NCBI GenBank assembly: GCA_037501455.1
Contig: CM074858.1
Location: 16,294,501-16,358,500, forward strand
Reading direction: 5' to 3'
Length of the DNA: 64,000 nt
From: Lantana camara
Taxonomy: Eukaryota; Streptophyta; Magnoliopsida; Lamiales; Verbenaceae
Position numbers and translations under genes: made by a program. Shown here piece after piece: positions 35,807-49,377 of this stretch (position 1 is the first letter of the stretch; the number at the start of each line of letters is the position of its first letter). The notes beneath the pieces were generated by a model. The model did no database searches. It saw only the letters and a list, made by a program, of their open reading frames with translations, and was not told the origin of the DNA.

Positions 35807-38800
35807 ATCCTCCCCCCTTAAAAGAACCTGGTCCAAAGGTTCACCGCTCAAGTTTCAAGCTCAAGCAACTTCCCGTATTCATCCCATGTTCGAGGTTCAT
35901 GACGTCCCGATAAGGATTAGCCCGGTAAGGTCTTCATGCACAAGGGGTTTGATCACTTCTTGATGGAGAAATTCCTCACCACTTGATCCGGGCTAGGAGC
36001 AACTAAAATGTTACGCACGACAGGAGGGTCCAAGTTTGATTCGTCACCCATCGTTTGATTCATTCCAACTACTCAAGAGCTCGGTGTTACACGAATGGCG
36101 TAGTTACTGAACTTCCATAACTCATACCATGTAACTCAAGAAGTCCCTTTGCTAGAGAGCTAAATCACCACTCCTTGTTGACTCCAGAAGACCGTTGTAA
36201 ACACGACCCTCAACTTACCGTTAAAACCACACACTCGAGCAAAACACACAACAAACATACACACGCACAAGTAAAGCACACGACAATAATATAACAATTA
36301 AAGATGCATGATGTATGTGCCATGAATGATGTATGTACTGTTCACCATTTCTCGGAGTCCTTCACATTAATGAGATGAATGAGGAATCAAGGTTGATGTC
36401 TTAGAGCTCGTGATCTTAATTCCTTGGTTTTGGTTTTCTTGAACGGACTCCTAGCTTGGTAATTTCATTCCTTCTTCCCAACTTCATCTCTAATTAACGA
36501 TACTTAACCCCGAGAAATTCTCTTTTCTTGTTTGCAAATCCCCTAATCGGCAAGAGGGATTGATTAAATTCTTTTCCACTGAAGTCTCAAAGTCACTCAA
36601 TCAATTTCTTCTATTAGATCGTTAAACCTTATAAAATTCGAATCTCAGCCTCGCGGCGTCTTTCTCTTTCATTTTGTGGTCCGGTAAAGAGATGCTCTTC
36701 AGCATTATCAAGTAGTATGCCCTAGCATATACATCTTCATAATTTTCATCATTCTTCGATCCCTTAGAGCACTTTTATTTCCCTTTGACATCTTCATGGA
36801 CGATTTACCCCGAGTTCGTATACTCTACCTCATTCTTCGTTTCTTTTCAATATACGTGAATAACAAGTCACCCATCTTGCTTTCCCGGAAGATTTAAACT
36901 TCTAACTTCCTAGTCCCTCAACAATTCCCATTCCTCCATTTAATATTGATATCCGTGATAAGTTTCTCGGTGCTGAGAAAGGCTCTCGTCGTGATAACTT
37001 TGGATTCGTCAAGAAGAGAATCTTTAATCTCACTTCGATTATTCCGGTTAAGCTTTCCCAATAAGGCTCTTCTTCGTCGGATAATTGTATGCTCAAAGAA
37101 GGAAAAGCTATTGATCTCTCTCTAATGCACGACTATCTACTCGGTCTCGGTATTCACACTGAATAGTGAGTCAATCGCTTCCCCTCCTAGGAATTGGGTT
37201 TAGATACTTGTTCCCGGTTCCACTTTTCATTTCGATACTCTCTTGATCACTCATCATTGAAGGGCCTTCTTCCTGGAATTCCAAACCGATACATCGAATA
37301 TATATAAGGACGAGGTTCATGTAATGTGGTACCAATCTTCTTTCTTTTATTATGTCCTTGATTCCTTGTTATAATCTCAACCGAAACCCCGGAGTTACCA
37401 TTTCCTTCTCACTCGGTTTTCCATCATGGAGGGGCACTTCTCGCAATTGCAAGCTATCATGAAAACAATAAACTTATGCATGCCGGGTTAGATTTGCTTA
37501 TGCTATGCATCACATTGTCACCCATTGAACAAGAAAACAACAAATAATAACAATATAAAATACACATCACGAGTAAGTATAAAGTTACAATGTGGGAGGC
37601 ATGCTCGTGCAATGAATGCAATTATCGCCCGGGTGTTTCCGGAAAGCTCTCCGAGTTGAATCCAAGAAATTAAAAGAAAAGAGCCGAGTAGGAAGAATTG
37701 GATCGGGAAGTAGCTCGGGATCGGGATCGAAGAGGAACAGAGAGGACTCTCAAGTGGGATCGAAAGGAAAGAAGAAAGTGAAAGAACTTTCATCCTTGGA
37801 GCTCATTATAGGAGAAATTTTCATACTTATTAGAATTGTTGGAAGAGATTGGGGCGATGCTTCGGATGTGGATCGCCGAAACACAAGTTGGAAGGATGTA
37901 TTCATCACATTGTCACTCATTGAACAAGAAAACAACAAATAATAACAATATAAAATACACATCACGAGTAAGTATAAAGTTACAATGTGGGATGCATGCT
38001 CGTGCAATGAATGCAATTATCGCCCTGGTGTTTCTTTGGCCTTCGTCGTTAACATCCTTCCAACTTGTGTTTCGGCGATCCACATCCGAAGCATCGCCCC
38101 AATCTCTTCCAACAATTCTAATAAGTATGAAAATTTCTCCTATAATGAGCTCTAAGGATGAAAGTTCTTTCACTTTCTTCTTTCCTTTCGATCCCACTTG
38201 AGAGTCCTCTCTGTTCCTCTTCGATCCCGATCCCGAGCTACTTCCCGATCTAATTCTTCCTACTCGGCTCTTTTCTTTTAATTTCTTGGATTCAACTCGG
38301 AGATCTTTCCGGGTATTCTCAATCTAAGCTTTAGACTCGATCCCGGTTTTCATTCCCCGAAGGTCTTGTCTAATTCCATCCATAAATTGGGCCACTCTTT
38401 CGGACTCATTCGGTCTTCTTAGATAGCTACGAGGGCGTATGTTGATCTTGTGTTCTAAGGAACCACACCTAATACACTTGCCCAATCTTCTCCAATAATT
38501 CCCATAACTATGATTGCGTCCTCTATAATGAGTGCATGGGCCTTGTTCCTCGGAAAACGACACGCTCGGTAGAAACAAAAGATCCCTTCCAATGAATCGA
38601 GCCATTTTGCCCTTCATCTTGGTGGATTTATTAACGGTGCGATGATTCAGCAGTCATGAAGAGGCTTCATGTTTAGTTGATCCCAATTTCAACTTAGGGG
38701 CCATGGTCCTTGAGATGAATGGTTGGTCGTTGTAAGATATTAATCTACAATACACAAAAGAGGTGAAAATACGATGCATGTGGTTAGTAAGTGATTATGG

Positions 38801-39016
38801 CACATAAATGGAACAACTAACGCATGTAAAGTATGCAACAACAAAAATTAGTGAAAAGAAAGTAGAAATTTTAAAACACATAATGCAAGAAAATTCACAT
38901 ATCTTGATGCAATGCACATATTAGCATGTTGTTCGTACGCCGTACGACCTATAGTTGGCAAGACACAACGCTAGAACTCTGGTTTTGCAACTTAAAGCTC
39001 TAATACTACTTTAGGA
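35807..39016 (-). pseudogene. Interior 2 of G with rearranged gag
   Basis: It is homologous to interior 1 but longer. It contains an inverted duplication: 37639-37899 is the reverse complement of 38052-38312 (261 bp each). It also contains a direct repeat of 37511-37636 at about 37906-38033. Gag remnants with a two-zinc-knuckle region lie at 38324-38704 (minus), and the inverted copy reads as gag on the plus strand. The hairpin beside the polypurine tract is damaged here. No pol was seen. Confidence 0.78.
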
Positions 39017-39416
39017 TGTAGCGCCCGGAGCGGCAAGCCACCACATCCCCCGCACCTAGACCCGAACCCACATATGAAATAGAAATCCATACATGAGCCT
39101 AAGACTAAGTGAACGGGGACCTACACACACTCACTAGGCCAGGCGGAGCTATGACAGGGCCAGAGCGCGCAAAACGATAAGAAAGCGAAAGCATGCATCA
39201 AAATTCAAGAAGATAAATCAACAAAAACGGGTTCAACTAGCCCTAGAAGCCTGTCCCGAAAACATACATAATTAGAATTCAAAGGTACATACATAATTTG
39301 ATTTTCAAATCCAACTCATATACAAAGTGGGACCGAATGCAAATGAAAATGCAACTCGAGCTCGGTGATTAGGACTTGACCGACTCACGAATCCACCTAG
39401 CACGAACCAACCTGCA

Positions 39417-41623
39417 TGTAACGCCCCAATTTTCAGCTTTCCAGGTATGTGAATTAATTGCCAAATGTGTCTTAACTTCTTAATTGTCCTTAATTTACAT
39501 TTCTTTAAATTATAGGACTTAATTGTATGATTATTGTTTGGACTTAATTGATCATTTCCAAAACCTCATATCCTTAATTGCATAACTTTATTAATCAAGG
39601 GGCTTAATTGCAATTTGTGCTAATTCATCAACTCCAAGGGATGAATCACGTTAAATATTTCCCCATGCTTCCACTTCATCTTGATCTTTCATGATACACA
39701 AGATATAGACATCATATTTGCTTCCATTTGCTTCCATTTTCCACGATGAAACATCACAAGAGGGAGAAGAAGAATTCATCCATTCCAAGCTAATATTTTG
39801 GAGGAATTGAGAGGTTTGGATCATGATCATCATCATCTCAACTTCATCTTCATCTTCTAAGTTCTTCAAAGGAAGAAAGGGAAGTACACATGATTTCTTG
39901 AAATCTATATATGAAGCTAGGGTTAGGATTTGTATGAAATAGCTTGTGTTTTACTTGCTAGAAGCATGATTACAAGCTTTAGCCTTGAATTCCATGCCTA
40001 AATCTTGTGATTTAATGGAAATATTACATGAATTCTTCTTTGGAGAAAATTGATGATTATGGGGGCTAGAGCATGATTTGGGGGTTTAAATCGGGTGTTA
40101 TTGTACCTAAGGCATGTATATGTGTTTCACTTCATGAATTACAATTGCTAGACTTGAATTACATGAGTTTTGGTGAGATTTAATGTTGGTTCGTGAGCTC
40201 CCCTGCTTCATCCCCTGTTTCTGCATCTTCTGTGTAATGGGAACGGCCTTTCCCGTTCCCTTTGTAATTGGGGAATGGCCGTTCCCATGTTTGAATGTGA
40301 TTGCTTGGCGGCGAGGACGGGAACGTCCCTTCCTGTTTTGGCTTACAGCCGGAACGACCGTTCCCACCCTCGGGGCACAGTATCGGGAGGCTGGGAACGA
40401 CCCTTCCCATTTTATACTAAAACCCGGAACAGCCGTTCCCAGGGCTCTGGAGGTACAGAAAGTTTCTGCATAAAATATGAGTTTCCAATTCCTTCCCTTT
40501 ACCTTTAAATGATCCCAACATGATGTTATATGACCAATATCATGTCATAATATAAATATATTGAGCTACATTGGTCATTGCCAGCCACTTCGTTACTTAA
40601 TCATGCCGTGTGTTTTATCTGATAGTGTTATCACGTTATGGTCTAATGAGGGTACAATTGTTCTATTTCTTACCCAGTGTACTCTAGAACAGAGATCGTG
40701 ATCAATACGCACGTTCATACATTCTTGAGTTGTCGTGTCACTCGCTAGCAAGCAAGTCAGGTCATGCCAAGCCATGCACGTACCGTGATTATCGTGTCAT
40801 TATCAGGATCATCCAAAGTAAGTCGGGCATCATGTTATCGTGATCATCGTGACTATCGTGTTATCGTGTACATGCGTTCTCCTGGCCAGGTCCTCCTTAT
40901 TGAGGGAGCTGGGCTGGTCTTCGGGCTGGCGGTTGTCCATCCAACCACAGGAATAACGCGTTCTCCTGGCCAGGTTCCCCTTAGTGAGGACGCTGGGCTG
41001 GTCTTCGGGTTGGTGGTTGTCCGTCCAACTACAGGAAGAACAAATTCCTATCGTGTTATCGTGTTATCGTGAATGGTGAAGGCTCGCTACCTTCCCATTA
41101 TCGTGTTATCGTGATTGGAGTGATGGAGGGATTGGAGTGATGGAGGGATCGGGGTGATGGAGTATATGGGAGTGATGGAGAGATTGTAGTGATGGTGGTT
41201 ATTGGTGTAATAGGGTTCATGGGAGGGATGAAGTTATTCGTGAAATCTATATACATGTCGTGTTCATGCAGGTATATTCTAGGCAGGAATCAAGCTGAGT
41301 CGAGCCTTGCAGTCGAGCCACACGATGCATCTATTTATTTGTCATTTCACAGCAATTATTGTTAATGTTAATTGTTAAGTATTTGGGAGATGATAATGTA
41401 TTGATATGTAAAATCCAAGCATACATTACTTGATAAATGATCGATAGTATATCATGCTTCCGCTTTGTCCTGTTGCATGTATGATTTAGTCTCGTCTAGC
41501 TTGTTGTTTTCTTTGCATTGTAACCCGTTCGCTATAGGTTGATTCATGTATGGACTGACCATTTCATATGTGGATCGACATATAGTGCGGAGGTGTGGCA
41601 TCCTCACGTATTGGGGTGCTACA
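39417..41623 (+). mobile_element. Solo LTR E
   Basis: A 2207-bp LTR runs from TGTAACGCCCC to GGGTGCTACA with TSD CTGCA at 39412-39416 and 41624-41628. It is the closest relative of LTR A in the window (same start, leader and palindrome type). It also contains repeated CGTGTTATCGTG and CTCCTGGCCAGGT phrases (about 40850-41120). Confidence 0.93.
40239..40440. promoter_or_regulatory. Palindrome cluster in LTR E
   Basis: Six diverged copies of the A-type palindrome lie at about 40239-40254, 40271-40286, 40319-40334, 40350-40365, 40393-40408 and 40425-40440. Examples are CGGAACGACCGTTCCC and GGGAATGGCCGTTCCC. Number and position match LTR A. Confidence 0.85.
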
Positions 41624-44315
41624 CTGCAACTGAAAAGTTGAAAGGAGAGGGTCAGTCCACCGACTGGGTGAGGGGGCTAACACACACCCACACATATATA
41701 CATATAAAGCAAAGCACATACCAAATAAAAAAATATGAACCGGGGTAGGGTTTTACATACCAAAGCTATTTTCAAATCAAAATTATACTTAAACTTATCT
41801 TATTCAAAACATAACATAATGATAACGAATCATATCGTAAAGGAAAGATCCTACCCCATTTCATAATCAACATAACAAAGCGTATTCAAATACCCGACGA
41901 GTACGAGCCTCCAACCTACTTCCAAATCATTATCATATCCAAGAAAAACCGAAATAAGCATAAAACATATACATTAACCAAATCCTGTATCCATCCTTCT
42001 TCGTTGAAGTCTGCACGCAGGGTATGGGCTTACATCGTGCAACTCTACATACGCGGGATAGCTAATCCACATCGTACCTTCCCCGGATATACACCGAGGG
42101 CTCAAAGAACCACGCCTTCTCAACCTCCAAGAGTCGTGTATAGGTACTTCAAATGGAAATCATGCACAGGCTTAACCCGATGGCCCAACACCGTCTCAGG
42201 CATCCTTACCCATGTCTCTGAGGCCCATCAAATCAGAACAGAGCATCTCATATGATAACTCGCTATGTATCAAATCTTATCTTAACGTACCTTAGCATAC
42301 CTTACCTTGCAACTCGGCATAAGCTTTTAACGTACCTCTCGGTGTCATCCTAAGTCATATCGTATTGAAGAAGAGCATAGCTTGCACGAAGACACACGAT
42401 TTGGAGCATAGCCTTAACACAAAACGTTTTCAAGCTTATGTATGCTCGTACATATAATACAGAAACATTTAATCTCATGACAAGGTCATAAACGTATCTT
42501 ATAAGCACATAGCTATTATATAAACATAATAGTATAGTCACATGTGGACTTGAAAACGAGCATATAGGGTCGTAATTCGTATTAGCTAGAAAGAAAACAA
42601 ACCTAAACATCACCTTATACCAAAAGTGCTCACGGATGAACATTGACGGTCCAGAAGAGGCTAAATAGCGGATCCGACACCTCTCGAACTCAAATTTGAG
42701 ACAAAAAAACACATACTCAAGACTTAGACTCGATCATGAACCAATTAGACGCACAACTATGCATACGAATACAAGTGGATGCAATGCATGTCATATAAAT
42801 TCATACTTGGGCATATCAGAGCAAATAACCAAATATCACTTAAAGAATTCAAGAATTAAACTCATAACATGTTAAATAATCTCATAACGCATCATATTAT
42901 AGCATAACATAAGAGTTCATAAGTTTAAAATACATAAAGGAGGCAAACGATACAAGAAAAGATTACACGTATCATTTATAGGGTTATGAATTCAAGTCAC
43001 AATTACACCTAACAAACGAGGCCCTAAACTTGAAATAATTAACGAGACATAATATATTACAACACATTAGCCTATCGGGATCATAATCTTGGTGGAAAGA
43101 ATCGAACACAATTGAAAATGAAACAAGAAAACACACATTAATATATATAGGGGCTGTCTTGGCGGTGACAAGGTGCAAGCCCCAAAACTTTCACCCCCCG
43201 TTAACACACACAGTAGCCCCCCAAAGCTACTAGACACCGGGGTTAACTTCCCCAAGATTTAGTGGAGTAACCCTCGTTAACACACACAGCCACACCCATT
43301 TACTCCTTCCTCGCCTTAAAATATTAACGGGCGTTACCCCGTTCTTCTTCCCCAAAATGAGAGCAGCCAAAACTGTTCTCCCCTGCATCTCCACAATAAC
43401 AACACAGCAGTAGCAAGGCAGCAATAACAGGCCAAAATAACCTATAAAAATGCAGCAAGATCAGCCCCAAGCATCACATAACAACCTGCAAGAAAGTCAT
43501 CAAAATCCAAAATCCCTAACTATTCTCATCTAAATCACAAGGCATGCTTAGACTCCATGAAAATGATCATAACATGGCTCTAAATGACCAAAAGGAGGAA
43601 AGGAACAAGATCTATACTTACCTTTCAAATTGGAGAAGAGATGAAGGTGTATGGAGCTCAAACTTGCAAGTTGAATAGTGCCAAATTCCCCCCTTTTCTT
43701 CTCTCTCGGTTCTAACTTTTTTCCCCTTCTTTCCTATTGAGTTTGAGTGTAAGGCTAGGAGTATGAGAGAAAGGGTTAAATTAGGCTCAAGAATCAGGTC
43801 ATTTGGTTAAGAACTGAGGTAGTTATGCCCAAAATACTCCAAGGTGGCGAAACTGCGAGACTCACGTTTCGGGCAAAATACGGGGGGGTCCAAACGAGCT
43901 TAGAAAAATATAAGGCTAGGTTCTTTAGCTTCCAAATCTTGTTGCAAGTTTGACGCCACTTCCGAAATTTGAATCCAAATTCCCGAGCTCAAGATATGCC
44001 GTCCGGAATCTGAGGCGCGCAAAAACTCGTTAGGCCCTCAAATCCCCCAAAAAAATGAAGAAATGGTCTCCAACCAAAACGAACAAGTATAACGAATAAA
44101 ATAAACACGTAAATGAGTTCATAAACTTATAATTCAAATATATCATGTATTCACGTTGTTCGGGAATTAAATTCAAGTTAGAGAAATTAATTACAAGAGT
44201 TAAAGCGTGAAATTTAAACACTTTGGACACAATTTTCAGTTAAACAAATAAATCAACGTATAAGTTAAATCAGAAGAGAAAATTAAAACATCGTAAACCC
44301 TCTCATGATGTCATA

Positions 44316-44866
44316 TGCTGTGTGGAAGCGAACCCATCCCTGAATCTCTCATCACGGGGTGAGAACAGTTCCACAAAGAAGCCATGCACATGATTTTTCA
44401 GCGCCTCTTTATCCATAACCCAAGTATCATTTATGAAAAGCGTGTCTATCTTGTTACGCCTTCTTCTGTTTAAAGTCGAGAGATGGAAGAATTTGGTATT
44501 ACGATCACCATACCTTAACCAATCCACTCTCGATTTCTGGTACCAAATCATCTCCTCCTGTTTTAGGAACTCATTATAATCATGAATTGAGTGTGGTCTC
44601 CAACTCTTTCAGCTCCTCATTTAACTTGTCAATTGGGATTTCTGAATGCCCCCAAGTCTCGTTTTGAGGATTCTTTTCCTCCGGAACACATTACTAAACA
44701 CCCTATAGTTCCACTCCTTCATCTTTTTTAGGAGAGCATTCAGAGCTTCTAACAAAGGTCAGTTAGCACCCCATATCGTTTTAATCACCTTACAACAATC
44801 TGGATGAGAGTTTCACGCCGCTTCAAACCGGAAAGGTTTAGTCTCTTGCGTCCTTACCAGCCCACT
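44316..44866 (-). pseudogene. LINE ORF2 remnant, part upstream of RT
   Basis: The minus-strand frame contains the L1 signature before the RT (WYQKSRVDWLRYGDRNTKFF, then RRRRN). It joins the 21226-21301 piece once composite G is removed. Further upstream it is broken by stops. Element D truncates it at 44867, so the endonuclease region is not in view. Confidence 0.85.
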
Positions 44867-46087
44867 TGTAATATCCCGATTCCTTGGCTTTCTAGGTACG
44901 AACATAACGAGTGTGCTAAGTGTGCATTTAGTTAATTAAGCATGCAATTATATGATTTATTTGAATATTTGAATATTTGTTATATGCTTTATGTTTAAGT
45001 TTTAAGTGTTTGATACCTTCTACGCGTTTCAAGCCCGTTTAACCCCGTTTTTTTTTTTAATTTCGTTTTTGGTGACAACTTGCCATGTATGAAATATGTG
45101 AATTATAAATGTGCTTATATGCTCTAAATGTGTTTTATAACTTGTTTGGTTGATTTTTAATTGTTTTGGTGTAACAGAACTTAAAGGGGGCGAAGGAGCA
45201 TTTAGCGCACCTTGGGTTCCGGGCGGCGTTTCTTGAGCTCGGGAATTCAGATTCAAATTCCGACACCTCCATTGGACATATTTTGATAATTCAGGTTCGA
45301 TGGAACAAGCCTTGTATTTTTCTAACACCGTTTAGACTCTCGAATTTTGACCCGAATCGAGTCTCGCCCGAGTGACGGCCACCTTTTACTGTTTCGACCA
45401 TAACTTGTTCAATTCTTGACCAAATTAAGAGATTCTTGGGCCCACTTTACCCCAACTCAGCCCTATATCTCTCCCTTAGCCTCCCATTTCGAGCCACACA
45501 CAAGGAAAAGAGGAAATCTGTTGCAAACAAGGGAGAAAGAAGAAGATCCCGTCACTATTCACCATCTCAAGATTTTGAGCTCAAATCTTCTCCATCCTTC
45601 ATCCAATCTTCAAGGTAAGCATATTTTTGTGATGCATATTCAATTTTGGTTCTTTTCATCCATGAATTATGGATTTTGAGCATGATTTGTTAGGGTTTTG
45701 GTTAAGAACATGAATAGTGGTGAATAATAAGGGTTTTGAGTTCTTGCATGAATTAAGTGCCTTTCCTTGATATTTATTTTGTGTTAATGCATGATATATG
45801 ATCACAAGACTTCATTTATGTTTCTATGTTCATGATTTAAGTGGTGGTTGAGTTTTCTTGGAGATACCATTGATGAGTTAAGCTTATATGTAATGTATGA
45901 ATAGGTTTGAATCTTTTATCTTTGATTTCTTGTTCTGATTTTGTTTTTGCATGCTTTTAGGCTTTAATTTCATGAGTTTTTGATACCCTAACATGCCAAT
46001 ATATGTTACCTAGCTTTAGTGTGTGTTTTGGATGGGTTTGGGATTGGTTTGTAGGTTTTCACTCGAGGAAGATGAAGCAGGGGAAGA

Positions 46088-46206
46088 CTAACTGCCGTTA
46101 GCTTTTTTGGAGGTAACGACCGTTGGCTACAGCAGGAGCTTTTGTCCCCACTAATGTTCATTAGTGGGGGATAGAAGGGTGGGGAGTAACGGCCGTTAGT
46201 CCTCCC
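46088..46206. promoter_or_regulatory. Palindrome cluster in LTR D
   Basis: Inverted repeats are CTAACTGCCGTTAG (46088-46101), TAACGACCGTTG (46114-46125), CCCCACTAATG/CATTAGTGGGG with a 2-bp centre (46146-46169) and TAACGGCCGTTA within GGAG...CTCC arms (about 46185-46206). The AACGRCCGTT core recurs with a third set of outer arms. Confidence 0.8.
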
Positions 46207-48270
46207 AGTTGGCCCGTTTGTTTGTTTTGCTCGTTTATTTGCTTGTTTTGTTCGTTTCCCTCCCCGAGCTTGATCCCTTGGTTTTGTGTGCTTGCTTTTA
46301 TGTATGTATTTCTTTGCTATGACTTGTTAATGTCTGATTTTGATATGTTTTATGTATGAACAATGTGATATGATGTATATGTGTTCGTTTTGGTATGATT
46401 TTGATGCATGTTTGCAAGTTGTGAACTTGTTTGCCCTAAGTGCTACGTGTAACGTCTCTTTGCACCTAATTGCTTTCCTTATATGTTTTGAACTTAAGCG
46501 TGCTTAGAATATTATATGATATGATGTGTTTTGATGCCTTATATATTTGTTTAGCATATTGTGTGTTTGAGTTAAGTGTCGTTTATGTGATAAGTGTTAA
46601 ATGCTCCAATTTTGCCTAAGTGTGAAGTGGTTATGACTTGCATTGCATCATTCACATTCTTACCCATTTTCCTAGCATCTATATGGTTCATTTTGAGTCT
46701 AAGTATGTCTTTAGTGTTTGTCTTGTTCAGAGGAGTATCTCGTTGGTGACGAGGTCGCTCCGTAAGCGTCGGTTGTCCCCTTTTTGCCCGGTTCATCAGT
46801 GTGTAATGTGAGGTTAGGTTATAGATATACCCTAATGGAATATGACTGTTGTGTTTGCATGTGAAGATAAGCCTTATGTATGTGTAAGTATGTGTGAGAT
46901 AAACGTACGTATGTATATGTTTAATGCTGTGGATTATGATATGCTAGGTGCTTGGGTATGTAAGTTTGCTAGGAATATGACTAGAAAGTATGAATATGTT
47001 AGGATTATGTTATGCTAGGTTTTAGAATATGTGGGTTCGGTATGTTATGAATATGTTATGTTTATGCCTATGCTATGATTACGGATAGGATTATGTATGA
47101 TATGATATGCCTCTGATATGCCTCCGGATATGAATATGCACTTGGTCTTGGGCCTTGTTTGGCTCGGATTCTGGTAAGACTCCGACTTTGTGTTTGCTGG
47201 GGCTGGGTGGTTATGGGTAATGGAGACTCGAAGTGACGAGTATTACTCCTGTACATAATCATCGAGATATCGGTAAGGGAGATCCGGGACGGATAATATC
47301 CCTGTACATATTTCCCCGTTTGTTTTGAGTTTATGTTGTGTGTGTGTGTTTTAGTTATGATTAGTTTTTTATGTAATAGTTCTTGAAACGGGAGTGGATT
47401 CTTAATTACGTAAATTTTGCTTGTTTTGGCCTTCGGCCTAACTCTTTTAATCCCTATATCTAGTATCATGTGTGAAAATGTTTTAGAATGTAAAAACCAC
47501 ACCCCAGGTCATGAACTCCCTCCTATATTATGTGCTGTGCTCCTTATACGTATGTATGTGTGCGTGTGTAGCCCCTTACTCAGTCAGTGTGACTGACCCC
47601 TCCCTCTTTATGTTTTTAGTTTGCAGGTTCCTGTCCGTTGGTTCGAGCTAGGCGGTTTGTGGTTTTCTTTGGAGTCTCTAGCTTAGTTCGAGTCTGCATT
47701 CTCATATCTAGTTCGTTTGCATTTATAAGTTCAGAGTATTTGTAATTTTAAGAGTTCGGTTTTGTATTTGTTAAGATTTGACCCGTTGTGGCAAATATGT
47801 ATATAAATTGTTTAAGTTTTGTATAACTTCACTATATGTCTATATTTGTTTTGTTAATGCTTCCGCTTTTGTATGTTGCTTTTATGCGCGCTCTATTTGA
47901 GGGTTTAGACGCTAGCTTAGGAGGGTCTTTTGTTTGTCACCCGTTCTCTAGTGCTTGCTGCGTGTACGGATTCTCCATTTTGTTACACGTGTCGGGCTCT
48001 AATGCGGGGGATGTGGTGCCCTCCGCTTCGGGTGCTACTTCTAAAGTGGTATCAGAGCCCCAGGTCCAAAACCGGGATTGTCGTGTCATGTCTGTCTGTC
48101 TAGGTCATTCGACTTAGGATTATGTGTGTGTTTGTCTGCATTCACTCTCACTTTAACGTGACTTATGTGCTCTTAATTGTATTAGTTGTTCTTAAATATA
48201 GTAATTGTTCACATGAACATGCACTAAACCCCCATGCATCGATATTCCTTTGAATTTGTGCTTCTTCAGG

Positions 48271-49377
48271 ATGCCTCCAAGAAGAAGAGATCGCAATAAT
48301 GCTCCTCCGCCACCACCACCAACTGTAGAGGGTATTGTACGAGCCCTCCTCGACTATCTCCAACAAAATCCACCACAACCAATTCCTTAAGGCGAAGGAC
48401 AAAGAAGAGTTGCCAATCAGGTTTATAAGGAATTCCGGGATAACAACCCTCCAAAATGGCTTGGAGGTAATGACATTGAAGCAGAAGAGTGGTTAACCGA
48501 AATCATGGGGATTTGGGAGATTTGCCCCTCCATCACAAGAGAAGACCGTATGGACCACTCGATATATTCAAGGACAAGCTTCAAATTGGTTGAAAGGAAT
48601 GAGAGCTCGATTGGAAAGGAATGGCTAAGAATACAATTGGGCGAGCTTCCTGAGGGAATTTCGTGACAAGTACATCCCTCATAGCTCACGGGAGAGAAGA
48701 TTAAAAGAATTCATGTACCTCAAACAAGGAAACCGGACCGTTGAAGACTATATCCTCGAGTTTGAGAGGCTTGCTCCTTATGCCTCTCACATTATGGATG
48801 ATGATACTTTGAAGGCCCAAAATTTTATACAAGGGTTAAGAGAAGATATCCAGTAGGCTTTGCAAGCTGTCATGGTGGATACATGGGCTAAGGCTCTAAA
48901 GAAAGCTATTAAAGTTGAGGCCCAACAACAATGATTGGAGCGCCAAATCTACCACCCGGGGCGAGAGTTCGAATCAAGTTCAAGTTCAGGAAAGAGGCCT
49001 ACTTTTCAAGATGAACCTCTAGTCTTTGACCCTCGAGAGCTCCCCAAAGCTATCAAGAAGCCCCGATTTCCAATTTCGGATCCAATACCCGCTCCACCAC
49101 ACCTATTCGATGCTCCTATTGCAAGGGACCTAACCATACATAGGAGATTTGTAGGAAGAAGTTACGAGCCTGCTTTGGATGTGGAGAATTGGGACACAAA
49201 GTGAGGTTTTGCCCTACCAACCCGAATCCAATGCCCTTGAATATGATAGCTACAAGATATTCCGAACAAGCCCAAGCACATGCAATGGAGGTAGATGATA
49301 AAGTAAATGTCGAGGTTGAGACCGAGACTAATGCCATTGTTATGGTGCAAGGTACTAAAAACATTCATAGCATTTGA
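48271..49377 (+). pseudogene. gag: Degenerate Gag of element D
   Basis: The start ATG (MPPRRRDRNN) follows CTTCTTCAGG, as in element A. A proline-rich stretch and a gag core resembling A (NNPPKWLGGNDIEAEEWL) follow. Frameshifts and stops break it from about 48388. Two zinc knuckles are recognisable near 49110-49200; the second is intact (CFGCGELGHKVRFC) and the first contains a TAG. It is inactive. Confidence 0.85.

Larger units (their letters stand above)
21302..44315 (-). mobile_element. Composite gypsy element G: three LTRs, two interiors
   Basis: On the minus strand the order is LTR3 (39017-44315), interior 2 (35807-39016), LTR2 (30545-35806), interior 1 (27713-30544), LTR1 (21302-27712). 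The block is flanked by TGCTG at 21297-21301 and 44316-44320, and removing it rejoins the LINE. Nested within it are a hAT element in LTR1, a truncated copia in LTR2 and solo LTR E in LTR3. Interiors hold degenerate gag only. The structure can arise by unequal crossing-over between LTRs of two copies of one insertion. Confidence 0.88.
39017..44315 (-). repeat. LTR3 of G (5' LTR), split by solo LTR E
   Basis: It is about 3.09 kb without the insert. It starts (inverted) TGTAGCGCCCGG. Its other end stops at TGTCATA, 30 bp short of the canonical terminus seen in LTR2, yet directly adjoins the TSD TGCTG. A donor-like AAAG/GTAAGT lies on the minus strand at 43621/43622. Confidence 0.85.
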
